Positions 8,730 through 18,302 of a stretch of 64,000 bases of DNA are shown piece after piece. Numbering within the stretch: the stretch's first letter is position 1; every line of letters starts with the position of its first letter. Where the stretch lies: the NCBI GenBank assembly GCA_016709765.1, contig JADJMD010000010.1, forward strand, positions 1 through 64,000, written 5' to 3'. Made by a program: the position numbers and the translations under genes. Origin of the DNA: Ignavibacteriales bacterium. Lineage in GTDB: Bacteria > Bacteroidota > Ignavibacteria > Ignavibacteriales > Ignavibacteriaceae. The notes below the pieces were generated by a model. The model saw only the letters and a list, made by a program, of their open reading frames with translations. It had not been told where the DNA came from and ran no database searches.

Positions 8730-9728
8730 ATGAAAATAACTGATCAGAATACAGACGAAAAAGAATTTTATTCTAAATCAGAAGATTCTAAGTACGGCAA
8801 AAAAATTAAAAAATTTACCCGTACTAAAGAATCATTGATAAAAATATTCTTTACCTTAAACGGTGTTGCTGCCCTGATATTTATAATTCTCATTTTTATC
8901 TTTTTATTTAAGGAAGGATTCAAGTCATTAGAGCACATTGGTCTTTTAGATTTTCTTTATACTACTAGAGCCGGCACTGATGGATCAACTCAGACGGTAT
9001 TTGAATGGTATCCCACTTCAACTGAACCAAGATATTCACTCATCCCTTTAATCCTTGGAACGTTGTTAACTGCAATTCCTGCCACAATAATTTCCACAAT
9101 ATTTGGTGTTGCTGCAGGTATTTATCTTTCTGAAGTGGCAAATCCTAAATGGAAAGAATTTCTTAAACCATTAATAGAGTTATTTGCTGGTATACCTACT
9201 GTGGTTCTTGGATTTATTATGTTGGTAATAGGTGCATCATTTTTTAATGATTTACTTAATCCTGCTAACAGATTAAATGCTTTTGTTGCTGCAATTGGAT
9301 TATCATTTGTTATCATACCAGTAATTGCCTCATTAACCGAAGATGCTCTCCATTCAATCCCAAACGATTTAAGAATGGCTTCTTATGGATTGGGTGCAAC
9401 AAAATGGCAGACAATAAGCAGAGTAATTCTTCCCGCAGCTTTTAGCGGGGTATCTGCAAGTGTAATCTTAGGATTTGGTCGCGCTATTGGTGAAACAATG
9501 ATTGTACTTATGGCCGCTGGTAATGCTGCTAATATCACTGCAAATATTTTTCTTAGCGTTAGAACTATGACCGCAACAATTGCTGCTGAAATGGGAGAAG
9601 TCTCTCAAGGATCAGATCATTATTACTCACTGTTTTTTATTGGTATAGTTCTATTTACTATAACTTTTATTTTAAATCTTATTGCTGAAATGATTATCAA
9701 CAAGATGAGAAAGAAGAATACATTTTGA
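8730..9728 (+). CDS. pstC: Phosphate ABC transporter permease PstC
   Basis: 332 aa inner-membrane permease. After a charged N-terminal extension of about 35 aa come a first helix and then the ABC permease core with helices near residues 105, 145, 185, 235 and 300. The EAA-type loop reads SYGLGATKWQTISRVILPAA and is followed by GFGRAIGETMIVLMAAG, standard for PstC. It pairs with PstA to form the channel energised by PstB. It begins 34 bp after the porin and ends 10 bp before pstA, so it is co-transcribed. Confidence 0.93.
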   Translation: MKITDQNTDEKEFYSKSEDSKYGKKIKKFTRTKESLIKIFFTLNGVAALIFIILIFIFLFKEGFKSLEHIGLLDFLYTTRAGTDGSTQTVFEWYPTSTEPRYSLIPLILGTLLTAIPATIISTIFGVAAGIYLSEVANPKWKEFLKPLIELFAGIPTVVLGFIMLVIGASFFNDLLNPANRLNAFVAAIGLSFVIIPVIASLTEDALHSIPNDLRMASYGLGATKWQTISRVILPAAFSGVSASVILGFGRAIGETMIVLMAAGNAANITANIFLSVRTMTATIAAEMGEVSQGSDHYYSLFFIGIVLFTITFILNLIAEMIINKMRKKNTF

Positions 9729-9738
9729 TGGACAAAAA

Positions 9739-10689
9739 ATGTTAGAACTTCGTAAAAAGAAAAAAGACTTTGTTGGAAGCTTAGCAATTTGGTTTGTTAG
9801 AATAATGTTCTTTTCACTTGTTTTAGTATTGATGCTTCTTCTAGGAAAAATTGTAGAACAGGGAATTGGAACTATTTCTTTTGAATTTATTTTTGATGAT
9901 CCTAAAAACAATATGACAGAGGGCGGTATTTTCCCTGCTATCTTTGGAACTATTGCTGTAACACTAATTATGATTTTAATGGCTGTCCCGCTCGGAGTAT
10001 GCTCGGCAATTTATCTTAATGAATATGCAAAGGATTCGTTTTTTACCAGGATTATCAGAACATCAATAAATAATCTTGCCGGAGTTCCATCAATAGTATT
10101 TGGTTTATTTGGATTGGGTTTCTTTATCCTATTTATTGGAAGAGGCATGGATGAAGTTCTTGAGACCGGTTTGCTCTTCGGTCAGCCGGCTTTGATCTGG
10201 GCATCTGCAACACTTGCTGTGCTTGTGCTTCCGATTGTCATTGTTTCAACTCTTGAGGCATTAAATTCTGTGCCTAAGTCCCATCGTGATGCTTCTTATG
10301 GATTAGGGGCAACTAAATGGCAGACAATTAAAAGTGTTGTGCTGCCTCAAGCTCGTCCTGGTATATTAACGGGAACAATATTAGCAATCAGCAGGGGAGC
10401 AGGAGAGACAGCGCCGATTCTATTTCTAGGTGCAGCATTCTTTCTTCCAAATCTTCCCGTAACAGATTTATGTATTGGAGATTATTGTATCCCAATGATC
10501 AATCCAGCAAAACAATTTATGTATTTGGCATATCACATTTTTATTTTGGCAACACAATCATCAAATCCGACAAAGACTTTACCTATCCAGTACGGATCCA
10601 CCTTAGTTTTAATCGGACTTACATTTTTATTAAATATAACAGCAATAATATTTAGATATAGATTTAGAAAATCTTTAGGCAGACTTTAA
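9739..10689 (+). CDS. pstA: Phosphate ABC transporter permease PstA
   Basis: 316 aa inner-membrane permease with about six helices. The EAA-type loop is SYGLGATKWQTIKSVVLPQA, almost identical to that of PstC, followed by ISRGAGETAPILFLGAAFF, a PstA hallmark. It lies 10 bp after pstC and 20 bp before pstB. A short periplasmic loop with two Cys (DLCIGDYCIPM) is seen around residue 247, which could form a disulphide; this is a small oddity. Confidence 0.92.
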   Translation: MLELRKKKKDFVGSLAIWFVRIMFFSLVLVLMLLLGKIVEQGIGTISFEFIFDDPKNNMTEGGIFPAIFGTIAVTLIMILMAVPLGVCSAIYLNEYAKDSFFTRIIRTSINNLAGVPSIVFGLFGLGFFILFIGRGMDEVLETGLLFGQPALIWASATLAVLVLPIVIVSTLEALNSVPKSHRDASYGLGATKWQTIKSVVLPQARPGILTGTILAISRGAGETAPILFLGAAFFLPNLPVTDLCIGDYCIPMINPAKQFMYLAYHIFILATQSSNPTKTLPIQYGSTLVLIGLTFLLNITAIIFRYRFRKSLGRL

Positions 10690-10709
10690 TATTAGAATAG
10701 AAACAGAAA

Positions 10710-11468
10710 ATGAAAGAAATTAAAATTGTAATAAAGGACCTTAATCTCTTCTATGGAGAGAAACAAGCATTAAAAAATATAACTCTTAATATCCCTGATA
10801 AAAGAGTTACTGCATTTATAGGTCCTTCTGGATGCGGTAAATCTACATTCCTCAGAGTATTAAATCGTATGAATGATTTAATTGATAATGTAAAGGTGGA
10901 TGGGGAAGTTTCTGTTGACGGTGTAAATATTTATGATAAAAATATTGATGTTGTTAATCTCAGAAAAAATATCGGTATGGTATTTCAGAAATCAAATCTT
11001 TTTCCAAAAACCATTTATGAAAATATTGTTTACGGACCTAAGATAAATGGAATAAAGGATAAAAAGACTCTTGATGAAATTGTTGAGAAAACTTGTCAAC
11101 AGTCAGCAATTTGGGATGAAGTAAAAGACCGATTGAACGAAAATGCATTAAGTTTATCAGGCGGTCAGCAGCAAAGATTATGTATTGCACGTGCTTTGGC
11201 AGTTGAGCCTGAAATTATTTTAATGGATGAACCTGCGAGCGCACTTGATCCGATTTCAACCGCAAAGATTGAAGAACTGATCCACGATTTGAAACAAAAA
11301 TATACAATTGTAATAGTAACGCACAATATGCAGCAAGCCGCCCGCGTAAGTGATATGACGGCATTTTTCTATATCGGTGAATTAATAGAATTTGATCGCA
11401 CAACCAAAATTTTTACTAACCCCTCTATTAAGCAAACTGAGGATTATATTTCCGGAAGATTTGGTTGA
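10710..11468 (+). CDS. pstB: Phosphate ABC transporter ATPase PstB
   Basis: 252 aa cytoplasmic ATPase of the phosphate importer. Walker A GPSGCGKST (about residues 38-46), Q-loop VFQKSNLFP, signature LSGGQQQR, Walker B ILMDEPAS and the switch HN(M) are all present. Length and spacing match PstB. It is fifth in the operon, 20 bp after pstA and about 75 bp before phoU; that gap carries the hairpin TTCCGAACTTGTTTCGGAA. Confidence 0.95.
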   Translation: MKEIKIVIKDLNLFYGEKQALKNITLNIPDKRVTAFIGPSGCGKSTFLRVLNRMNDLIDNVKVDGEVSVDGVNIYDKNIDVVNLRKNIGMVFQKSNLFPKTIYENIVYGPKINGIKDKKTLDEIVEKTCQQSAIWDEVKDRLNENALSLSGGQQQRLCIARALAVEPEIILMDEPASALDPISTAKIEELIHDLKQKYTIVIVTHNMQQAARVSDMTAFFYIGELIEFDRTTKIFTNPSIKQTEDYISGRFG

Positions 11469-11490
11469 TAGTTTTTAATTTTGTGTCATT

Positions 11491-11509
11491 CCGAACTTGT
11501 TTCGGAATC
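11491..11509. repeat. Short REP hairpin between pstB and phoU
   Basis: TTCCGAA-CTTG-TTTCGGAA is a palindrome following GTCA, the same GTCATTCCGAA word seen in other dispersed repeats of the window. There is no T-run behind it, so it is a repeat rather than a terminator. Confidence 0.5.
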
Positions 11510-11544
11510 TATAGCTATTTTATGGAGAGAACAAAGGAGAAAAA

Positions 11545-12261
11545 ATGGAACGACTTTTAGATGAACATCTCGAAAAATTAAAAACCCGTGTTATTAAAAT
11601 GTGCAGCCTTGTTGATGAGCAGGTTCAGTTTGCAATTAAATCGGTTGAAGAAGATAACTTGGAGTTAGCGCAATCTGTAATTGATCGTGACAAAAAAGTA
11701 AATAAATATGATGTAAAAATTGATAAGATTTGTCAGAAAATATTTGCATTAGCACAACCGGTTGCAATGGATCTTCGCTACATTATGTCCTCATTAACTA
11801 TTAATAGTAATCTTGAACGCATTGGTGACATTGCCGTTAACATAGCTGAAAATATTATTTTGATTAAGACAAAACCTGAGTTTTATCACAATACAAAGCT
11901 TGAAGAGATGTTTAATCTTACAAAGCGCATGTTAAAGAATTCTATTGATGCATTTATTGGCGGTAATCCTGAGCTTGCTAAAGAGGTTATTTTAACGGAT
12001 GATGTGGTTGACAAATTGAATGCTGAAAACCATTTAATTCTAAAATCAATAATGAAGCAAAATCCTGATAATATTGAGGGCGCAGTTGCATTATTGGTTA
12101 TCTCACGGGAATTAGAAAGATTAGCAGATCATTCAACAAACATTGCTGAAGATGTTTTCTTTATTGTTGAAGCTCAATTAATTAAGCATAAATATGAAAA
12201 ATTTATTTTTGGTGATGATGAGAATGAGAATGAAGATGATAAAGCTGATACGGAATCTTAG
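11545..12261 (+). CDS. phoU: Phosphate transport system regulator PhoU
   Basis: 238 aa, all-helical, with two PhoU repeats of about 90 residues each. Each holds the metal-binding ExxRxGD-type motif: SNLERIGDIAVNIAE in the first and RELERLADHSTNIAEDV in the second. PhoU links Pst activity to the histidine kinase that senses phosphate. A highly acidic C-terminal tail (GDDENENEDDKAD) extends beyond the usual end. It closes the pst operon and overlaps the convergent TetR gene by 4 bp at the stop codons. Confidence 0.93.
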   Translation: MERLLDEHLEKLKTRVIKMCSLVDEQVQFAIKSVEEDNLELAQSVIDRDKKVNKYDVKIDKICQKIFALAQPVAMDLRYIMSSLTINSNLERIGDIAVNIAENIILIKTKPEFYHNTKLEEMFNLTKRMLKNSIDAFIGGNPELAKEVILTDDVVDKLNAENHLILKSIMKQNPDNIEGAVALLVISRELERLADHSTNIAEDVFFIVEAQLIKHKYEKFIFGDDENENEDDKADTES

Positions 12262-12833
12262 CCTAAAATAGTTTCTAATGATTCTATGTAAAGTATTTTT
12301 GTTTCCTCAGATTTAGAAGGTTCCATAAGGGCATTAAGTTTATTTGCAAAAAACATTCCCCAGCTATTAATTACTATAAAGTTTGGAAAATTCGAACTGG
12401 TCTTTTTTATTCTTTGTGAATAATGCTTTGTTAAAAACTTTTTAATCAATTCTGCTTCCTGTATTAACAGCCAATTAATAATTTCTTTTTCCTTCTCAAA
12501 AGATTTATCATTAAAATATGTTAGTATCGCCTCGTGTATTAATTTATTGTTTTCTGATACGATTTCTTTTTGTCCAAAATAATCTTTTAGTTTTTGCTTT
12601 AATGAATCAGAATCCTTTTCAAGTATCTCTTTTACCTGTAGAATAAAATTTTCACATTCCCATTTAAGCGTCGCAAAATATAAATCATCTTTTGAAGTGA
12701 AGTAATGATAAATAGTTGCTTTCCCGATTCTTATATCGCGTGCAACTTCATCAAGAGTGGTTTTATTTAAACCATGTCTTGCAAATCTTTTTGCCGCTGC
12801 TTTAATTATTTGGATTTTTCTTTCGTTAGCCAT
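12258..12833 (-). CDS. TetR/AcrR-family transcriptional regulator
   Basis: 191 aa. The N-terminal helix-turn-helix spans about residues 8-55 (FARHGLNKTTLDEVARDIRIGKATIYHYFTSKDDLY), a textbook TetR DNA-binding domain. The C-terminal ligand domain is diverged, as usual, so the effector is unknown. It is convergent with phoU and lies about 55 bp downstream of the symporter's stop on the same strand. Its target cannot be told from sequence; the adjacent symporter/deacetylase cluster is a candidate. Confidence 0.88.
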   Translation of the reverse strand: MANERKIQIIKAAAKRFARHGLNKTTLDEVARDIRIGKATIYHYFTSKDDLYFATLKWECENFILQVKEILEKDSDSLKQKLKDYFGQKEIVSENNKLIHEAILTYFNDKSFEKEKEIINWLLIQEAELIKKFLTKHYSQRIKKTSSNFPNFIVINSWGMFFANKLNALMEPSKSEETKILYIESLETILG

Positions 12834-12889
12834 TAATCATAAATATTTTAAATCAAAAATAATGATTAGACCCTTAACAAGTAAGCATC

Positions 12890-14752
12890 TTAATTAATAT
12901 TAATAGATTCTCTCTTGGGAAGGAGCAGATTCAAAATCAAACTTAATGCAACAACTAGCAGACAACCTATCACGTTATACCACAAAAAAGGAATAGAAGT
13001 AAAAAGGAAACAATAGAGTACAAAAACTTCCGCGAATATCGCACTTATAAAAACGGAATCACCCGAAACTTTTTTTGTGTAAAAGGCCACAAGAAAAATT
13101 CCAAGTATTGTTCCATAAACAAGTGAGCCGAGAATGTTTACAGCTTCGATCAATGATCCTAACTCACTTGCCAGCAGAGCGAATATGATCGCATAAATTC
13201 CCCAGCAAACCGTTGCATACTTAGAAAAATTAAGATAATGTTTATCATTTGCATTTTTATTTATCATCCTTTTATAGATGTCAATCATAGAGGTTGAAGC
13301 CAATGAATTTAATTCCGCAGATGTTGATGACATTGAAGCTGCTATGATTGCAGCTAGAAGCAACCCAATTAAACCAACTGGTAAGTAGTTAACGATGTAG
13401 GTAATGAAAATATAATTTGTGTCATTTGTATCAGCGCTTGGGTTGTTCTTTTTGATTAGTTCCTTAGCATTGTTCCTAATTTCTTTTTCTTTTAATGAAA
13501 TGCCATCTAACTCTTTATTAATAACATCAATTGAAATTTTTCTTAAACCCAAATTCGATTGTGCAGAAGATGTTGTTGCCGTGTAATTGTGGTCGTCATT
13601 TCGACCGGAGGGAGAAAGCTGGTTCTCTCTGTATTGCAAGGATTTCTCACTCGAGGATTCGATAGAAATGACAGTACCAGCTTCTTGAAGTAAATTATTA
13701 GTAGTGCTTGAATTTGATTTTAAAAATTCCCTAAGCTTTTCTCTTTTTTGATTCTGAAGTAACTCAAATTCATTTTCAAGCTGCACGTACTCATTAGCAT
13801 ATGATCCTGATTTAACTTTTTCAGTTTCAACAGGGTTAAAAAAGAGCGGGGGAGTAACAAATTGAAAAAACACAAACACCATCGCCCCAATAAAAAGAAT
13901 TATAAACTGCATTGGAATTTTTACAAGACCGTTTACAAGCAAACCCATTCTGCTTTGTGTAATATTTTTTGCAGAAAGATATCTTGCAACCTGAGATTGA
14001 TCCGTTCCAAAATAACTTAACATTAAAAAAGTACCACCGATTATTCCTGACCAGAATGTGTATCTGTCATTAAGATTAAAAGAAAAATCTATGGCATTTA
14101 ATTTCCCCATTTTGCCTGCGATATAAGCTGCATCAATAACTGAAATATCTTTTGGCAAAAGAAAATAAATCATAAAAAATGCAGCAAACATTCCAATTGT
14201 TATGATAGATAATTGCAGAATGTGTGTTTTGTTTACAGCATTTGTTCCACCAATTGAGGTGTAAACGATGACCATTGCACCAATAATTATAATTGTGGTA
14301 TTAAGTTCCCAGCCAAAAATAACTGAAAGTATTAGTGCAGGTGCGTAAATTGTAAACCCTGCCGCTAGTCCGCGCTGACTAAGAAATAAAACACTTCCAA
14401 GAACTCTGTTTTTTAGATCAAATCTTTTCTCGAGGTACTCGTATGCAGTGTAAACATTTAGTTTACTGTAAATAGGAACTGCTGTAATAGAAAGAATAAT
14501 CATTGCGATCGGTAGGCCCAAATAGAATTGAACAAATCGCATTCCATCCACATAAGCTTGCCCGGGAGTTGAAAGAAAAGTTATTGCACTTGCTTGCGTA
14601 GCCATAATTGATAATGCAATAACCCACCACGAACTGCTTTTACCAGTTCGTAAATAGTCATCTACATTTTTTGTTTTTCGGGTTTTCCAGGCACCGTAGA
14701 AAACAATAAAACCAGTAAACCCGCACATTACTATCCAATCAATCGTACTCAA
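12890..14752 (-). CDS. Sodium:solute symporter (SSS family) with repeat-derived internal segment
   Basis: 620 aa with about 13 predicted membrane helices. SSS signatures include DWIVMCGFTGFIVFYG, SSSWWVIALSIMATQASAITFLS, the GTNAVNKTHILQ turn and ASMSSTSAELNSLASTSMIDIY. The start codon is TTG at 14750-14752, which overlaps the TGA of the preceding 45-aa gene, implying translational coupling. A long hydrophilic loop (about residues 300-440) contains a 78-bp dispersed DNA repeat (13595-13672) read in frame as ISIESSSEKSLQYRENQL and onward. The substrate is unknown; neighbouring deacetylase and small protein suggest uptake of a breakdown product. Confidence 0.85.
   Translation of the reverse strand: MSTIDWIVMCGFTGFIVFYGAWKTRKTKNVDDYLRTGKSSSWWVIALSIMATQASAITFLSTPGQAYVDGMRFVQFYLGLPIAMIILSITAVPIYSKLNVYTAYEYLEKRFDLKNRVLGSVLFLSQRGLAAGFTIYAPALILSVIFGWELNTTIIIIGAMVIVYTSIGGTNAVNKTHILQLSIITIGMFAAFFMIYFLLPKDISVIDAAYIAGKMGKLNAIDFSFNLNDRYTFWSGIIGGTFLMLSYFGTDQSQVARYLSAKNITQSRMGLLVNGLVKIPMQFIILFIGAMVFVFFQFVTPPLFFNPVETEKVKSGSYANEYVQLENEFELLQNQKREKLREFLKSNSSTTNNLLQEAGTVISIESSSEKSLQYRENQLSPSGRNDDHNYTATTSSAQSNLGLRKISIDVINKELDGISLKEKEIRNNAKELIKKNNPSADTNDTNYIFITYIVNYLPVGLIGLLLAAIIAASMSSTSAELNSLASTSMIDIYKRMINKNANDKHYLNFSKYATVCWGIYAIIFALLASELGSLIEAVNILGSLVYGTILGIFLVAFYTKKVSGDSVFISAIFAEVFVLYCFLFTSIPFLWYNVIGCLLVVALSLILNLLLPKRESININ
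13595..13672. repeat. REP-like element inside the symporter coding region
   Basis: It runs from GTCATTTCGACCGGAGGGAG to the inverted end GATAGAAATGAC, with an internal GAGAAA/TTTCTC-type pairing. The same GTCATTTCGA...GAAATGAC frame occurs between genes elsewhere (2985-3060, 20690-20762). Length 78 bp is divisible by three, so the reading frame is kept. Confidence 0.65.
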
Positions 14753-14886
14753 CTAAAAACCTTTGTGAATAGATAGAAAAGGAAAATTAATAATATAAGC
14801 TCGCCAAACACGAGCAAATAAATTTTATTCCAAGATTTAAGAAAAGGAGGTTTGTCTTCAATATTATTTTCTAAATTATCTTTCAA
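14749..14886 (-). CDS. Small single-helix membrane protein coupled to symporter
   Basis: 45 aa read from a TTG start directly after the TAG of the deacetylase gene. A hydrophilic N-terminus (KDNLENNIEDKPPFLKSW) is followed by one hydrophobic helix (YLLVFGELILLIFLFYLFTKVF). Its TGA overlaps the TTG start of the symporter (TTGA), so the two are probably translated together. I recognise no named family. By position it may be an accessory subunit, like the 70-aa proteins next to the other symporter. Confidence 0.6.
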   Translation of the reverse strand: MKDNLENNIEDKPPFLKSWNKIYLLVFGELILLIFLFYLFTKVFS

Positions 14887-17409
14887 CTATTTACCAGAAT
14901 AAAGTATGTTTACAAATAATTTAATTGCTCCTTCAACTCCGGCAGGAATTTCTCTAAAGAATGATAATCCCGTATACACAAAAGTGCCTTTGCCGTATTT
15001 AGTAATAAGTAAAGATCCTGTCTTAGGTGTTTCTCCTTTATCGTTCATCGATAAAAGAGCTGTATAATTTTTATCCCATTCATTTGGGAAATATAATCCA
15101 CGTTCCTGAATCCAGCCATTAAAATTATCAGTTGTGATTTTAAACGGCTTATTAAAAATCTGATGCTCACCTATAAGAATATCAACTTTAGATTTTTCAT
15201 CAGTAACACGATCACGAGAAATCTTTAATGGATATACTCCGGGTTCAACTACCAGATCACCAGTAGTGTTGTACTGAGAAATCAGTGTCCCGCCTTGTTC
15301 AACATATTTAACTAGCTCACTATGAAATAACGCAAGATTATCAACTGTATTGTATGCTCGTATTCCAGTTATAATTACATCATATTGATTAAGATTATTA
15401 GAACCAAAATGTTTATCATCGAGTAAAGTAACATCAAATCCGAGATCGGATAAGAAATCAGGAATCTTATCACCAGAGCCGACAATGTATCCTATCTTGT
15501 TAATTACATCTTTCTCAAAATTAAACAGCTCAAGTTTAGCTTTTGAATCATAGAAAATTGTTTGAGGAAGAATATGTTTATAATCAATTCGTGTTGGACT
15601 CTTAGTATAAGTCTTATTATCAATTATAACATTAGCTGTTAATTCTGAATTAGAACCGTTACTTGAAGGGGAAACTTTTACATAAAAATTTATTTTCTGA
15701 TTCTTTTTATCAATCTGAAAATCAATTTGATTTGGAAAAACTTTCCATCCACCGCTACAATTTAAATTGATCTTACCATTTACTGAATTTTTAAATGATT
15801 GAACAGTAACTTTAATTTCTTTTTCATCTTTATTACTTAAAAAATAAATTTCTTTTTCAAGTGTTACAGTTACAGGTGGGGTTATGACCACAGGTTTATA
15901 AACTTCTCCATCAACAGGGTCATTTATTCTATTATAGATTGGAATTGAAAAATTAATCGATTGATTTTTATAACTAACAATAAAATCACAAATTAGTTTA
16001 GATTTTTCTTCAGGCCATCCAATTAAATTTTGATCACTAACATTATACATCCCAACATTGTGTCCATTTTGCAGCCAATATGGTTGTGAAATTGGTGTAT
16101 TTTCAGGAATAAAAAATTTAAGATCGTATGAATTTAGTTCACCATTATTAAGGATTAAGTTATCAACTTGCTTATTATCAAAAAGATCAACACTTACTTT
16201 ATTTAAAGTTAAGTCTTTTTCGCTTCTATTGATTATGGATGCTTTTAAATTTAAAGTATCACCAACAGAAACAAATTCATTGTCAGAAATAGCTTCAATC
16301 CAAATTCCAGCGCAGGATCGAATTAACTCAGTTATTTCTTTGAGCTTTACATCTTTCCAATACTCATCTTTTAGTCTTAATATTTTTTCACGAATTAAAA
16401 ATAAATTATCCAGACTTGCCGCTGGATTTTCATCATCAAACTCTGTAATAGTTTTTTGGATTGAAGAATGAATTTCATTTCCGCCTTCAACTCGGTCCCA
16501 GCTTAAATCAATTCCTTCAAAAATGTCATTTCTAACCGAATCACCTTTGAGCAGTGAAAAATAATTTAAAATATTATTTCTAATTCCTGATGCCCCAAAA
16601 CCCTGACTTTTATGCATCGATCTGCTTAACGCTGAAATTTCCGTGTAGGACATTCCAAGTAGCGAATTATATTCTCCAAGATTTAAAGACGGAATTTCTG
16701 ACAAATCAATATTGGAATTTTGTAGTGCAGGAAGCCATGCATTCCAGAAAACTCTTTTTGGCTGCCAGGTGTTTACATATTTTAATTGATCGGTAAACGC
16801 TTTTGGATCATTTGCCAAATTAAATGCTTCTACTGCTAAAATTGCAGAAGCAGTATGATGTCCGTGTCCACCTTGCCCGGTTGTAGGAAATCTCGTAATT
16901 ATAATATCCGGACGAAAATTTCTAATAACCCAAACAACATCGCTTAATACTTTTTCTTTATCCCAAAACTCAAAAGTTTCTTCGGATGATTTTGAGTAGC
17001 CAAAATCAATTGCACGAGTAAAAAACTGTTCACCTCCATCGCGTCTTCTTGCTTCTAATAATTCCTGTGTCCTTAAAACTCCAAGCTGGTCAGATTGTTC
17101 CGTCCCGATTAAATTTTGTCCGCCATCACCTCGAGTCATTGCAAGGTAACCGGTTCTCATTAACTTACCTTTAGCCAAATAAGAAATTAATGATGTGTTT
17201 TCATCGTCAGGATGCGCGGCGAAGTAAAGCACACTGCCAAGAACATCCAATTTATTTAATGCTAATTTAATTTCGGATGAACTCATTGATGGAAGAGGCT
17301 GGGACAAAATATGTACTGATGCTACCATCAGAAAAAGTATTAAAATTATTCTTGTCATATAAATATTTAGTTTATTAATCGGTAAAAAGTTGATGTGAGT
17401 ATAGTACAA
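14887..17409 (-). CDS. Large PIG-L/LmbE-family deacetylase, exported
   Basis: 840 aa as drawn; the more likely start is Met18 (17358), which opens a signal peptide (MTRIILILFLMVASVHILSQ). The PIG-L zinc site is clear: AHPDDE at about residues 65-70 and GGHGHHTAS near 185. After the roughly 280-residue deacetylase domain come beta-rich domains and a C-terminal ThuA/glutamine-amidotransferase-like stretch. Family members remove N-acetyl groups from amino sugars. It is the first gene of a unit with the 45-aa protein and the symporter, which fits release and uptake of a sugar; this is inference. It is much longer than simple LmbE proteins (about 230 aa). Confidence 0.8.
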   Translation of the reverse strand: MYYTHINFLPINKLNIYMTRIILILFLMVASVHILSQPLPSMSSSEIKLALNKLDVLGSVLYFAAHPDDENTSLISYLAKGKLMRTGYLAMTRGDGGQNLIGTEQSDQLGVLRTQELLEARRRDGGEQFFTRAIDFGYSKSSEETFEFWDKEKVLSDVVWVIRNFRPDIIITRFPTTGQGGHGHHTASAILAVEAFNLANDPKAFTDQLKYVNTWQPKRVFWNAWLPALQNSNIDLSEIPSLNLGEYNSLLGMSYTEISALSRSMHKSQGFGASGIRNNILNYFSLLKGDSVRNDIFEGIDLSWDRVEGGNEIHSSIQKTITEFDDENPAASLDNLFLIREKILRLKDEYWKDVKLKEITELIRSCAGIWIEAISDNEFVSVGDTLNLKASIINRSEKDLTLNKVSVDLFDNKQVDNLILNNGELNSYDLKFFIPENTPISQPYWLQNGHNVGMYNVSDQNLIGWPEEKSKLICDFIVSYKNQSINFSIPIYNRINDPVDGEVYKPVVITPPVTVTLEKEIYFLSNKDEKEIKVTVQSFKNSVNGKINLNCSGGWKVFPNQIDFQIDKKNQKINFYVKVSPSSNGSNSELTANVIIDNKTYTKSPTRIDYKHILPQTIFYDSKAKLELFNFEKDVINKIGYIVGSGDKIPDFLSDLGFDVTLLDDKHFGSNNLNQYDVIITGIRAYNTVDNLALFHSELVKYVEQGGTLISQYNTTGDLVVEPGVYPLKISRDRVTDEKSKVDILIGEHQIFNKPFKITTDNFNGWIQERGLYFPNEWDKNYTALLSMNDKGETPKTGSLLITKYGKGTFVYTGLSFFREIPAGVEGAIKLFVNILYSGK

Positions 17410-17689
17410 TGAATCTAAATATCCAAGATAAAATGTTTGAACGGTGAAAAGATTGTGTGGTTAGTAATTATGAAAAGGTTGTCAGATGCTTTATATAATT
17501 TTACTCATTTTAACGGTCTGATTAAATTGTTATTTTTGTTGGAAAGCAAAAGCAAAATAAAAACTGAAAAAATAAATATTAATTATTAGTTTATTTAATA
17601 GTAGTAATTAGTTAGAATGCTAGATTGATATTGTCTTAATATAGAACTAAATTAGAGCTGTAATTTAGACATTAATAAAGGACGTAATA

Positions 17690-17980
17690 ATGAAAAATAT
17701 TTCTGTTACTAATGATATAATTCCGGTTGGGCAGTTCAAATCTGGATTAGCAAAATACTTAAAAGATATACAGGTTAGAAAACACTCTCTTGTAATAACA
17801 CAAAATGGTAAGCCTGCTGGTGTTTTAGTTTCTCCAACAGAATATGATTCTTTGAATGAAACTAAAATGTTTATCGAATCAATTTCCAGAGGATTAGCTG
17901 ATTCTGAAAACAGTGATATTTTTTCAACTGCGCAATTAAAGAGTGAATTAAAAAAGTACAGAGCCAGTAAATCTTTATGA
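17690..17980 (+). CDS. Phd/YefM-type antitoxin
   Basis: 96 aa. The N-terminal part (IPVGQFKSGLAKYLKDIQVRKHSLVITQNGKPAGVLVSPTEYDSL) is the Phd/YefM DNA-binding fold with the usual NGKPAGVL core. The C-terminal helix would wrap the toxin. The stop overlaps the toxin start by ATGA, the normal toxin-antitoxin arrangement. The 280-bp upstream gap should hold an autoregulated promoter. Confidence 0.9.
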   Translation: MKNISVTNDIIPVGQFKSGLAKYLKDIQVRKHSLVITQNGKPAGVLVSPTEYDSLNETKMFIESISRGLADSENSDIFSTAQLKSELKKYRASKSL

Positions 17981-18276
17981 AAGTAAACTGGACAAAAGAG
18001 GCAATGATAAATCTTCAACAAATCGAAGATTTTATTTCTGCTGATAATCCGGAAGCAGCAATTCAGTTAATTGACAAATTGATTTCATTAACAAAAGATC
18101 TTGGTAGGTTTCCAAAGAAGGGAAGAATCGTTCCAGAATTATCCATTGATCGGATTAGGGAAATTATATACAAGAATTATAGAACAGTTTACGCGATAAA
18201 AAAGAAGTCTATAACTATCTTAACTGTGTTTGAAAGTCATAAGTTGCTCTCAAAAGAAGATATTGAAAAAGTTTAA
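17977..18276 (+). CDS. RelE/ParE-family toxin
   Basis: 99 aa. WTKEAMINLQQIEDFISADNPEAAIQLIDKLI followed by IREIIYKNYRTVYAIKKKSITILTVFESHKLL matches the ParE/RelE fold, with Arg-Tyr in the fourth strand. The target (ribosome-bound mRNA or gyrase) cannot be told from sequence. It is coupled to the antitoxin and lies 26 bp before kdsA on the same strand, so the essential LPS genes may be partly transcribed from the toxin-antitoxin promoter. Confidence 0.88.
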   Translation: MKVNWTKEAMINLQQIEDFISADNPEAAIQLIDKLISLTKDLGRFPKKGRIVPELSIDRIREIIYKNYRTVYAIKKKSITILTVFESHKLLSKEDIEKV

Positions 18277-18302
18277 TTAAATTTAATAAACAATAAAATT
18301 TT

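Noticed and set aside
17665..18021. A minus-strand open frame across the antitoxin
   Set aside because: It is antisense to the Phd/YefM antitoxin, which has clear family motifs and an ATGA overlap with its toxin.
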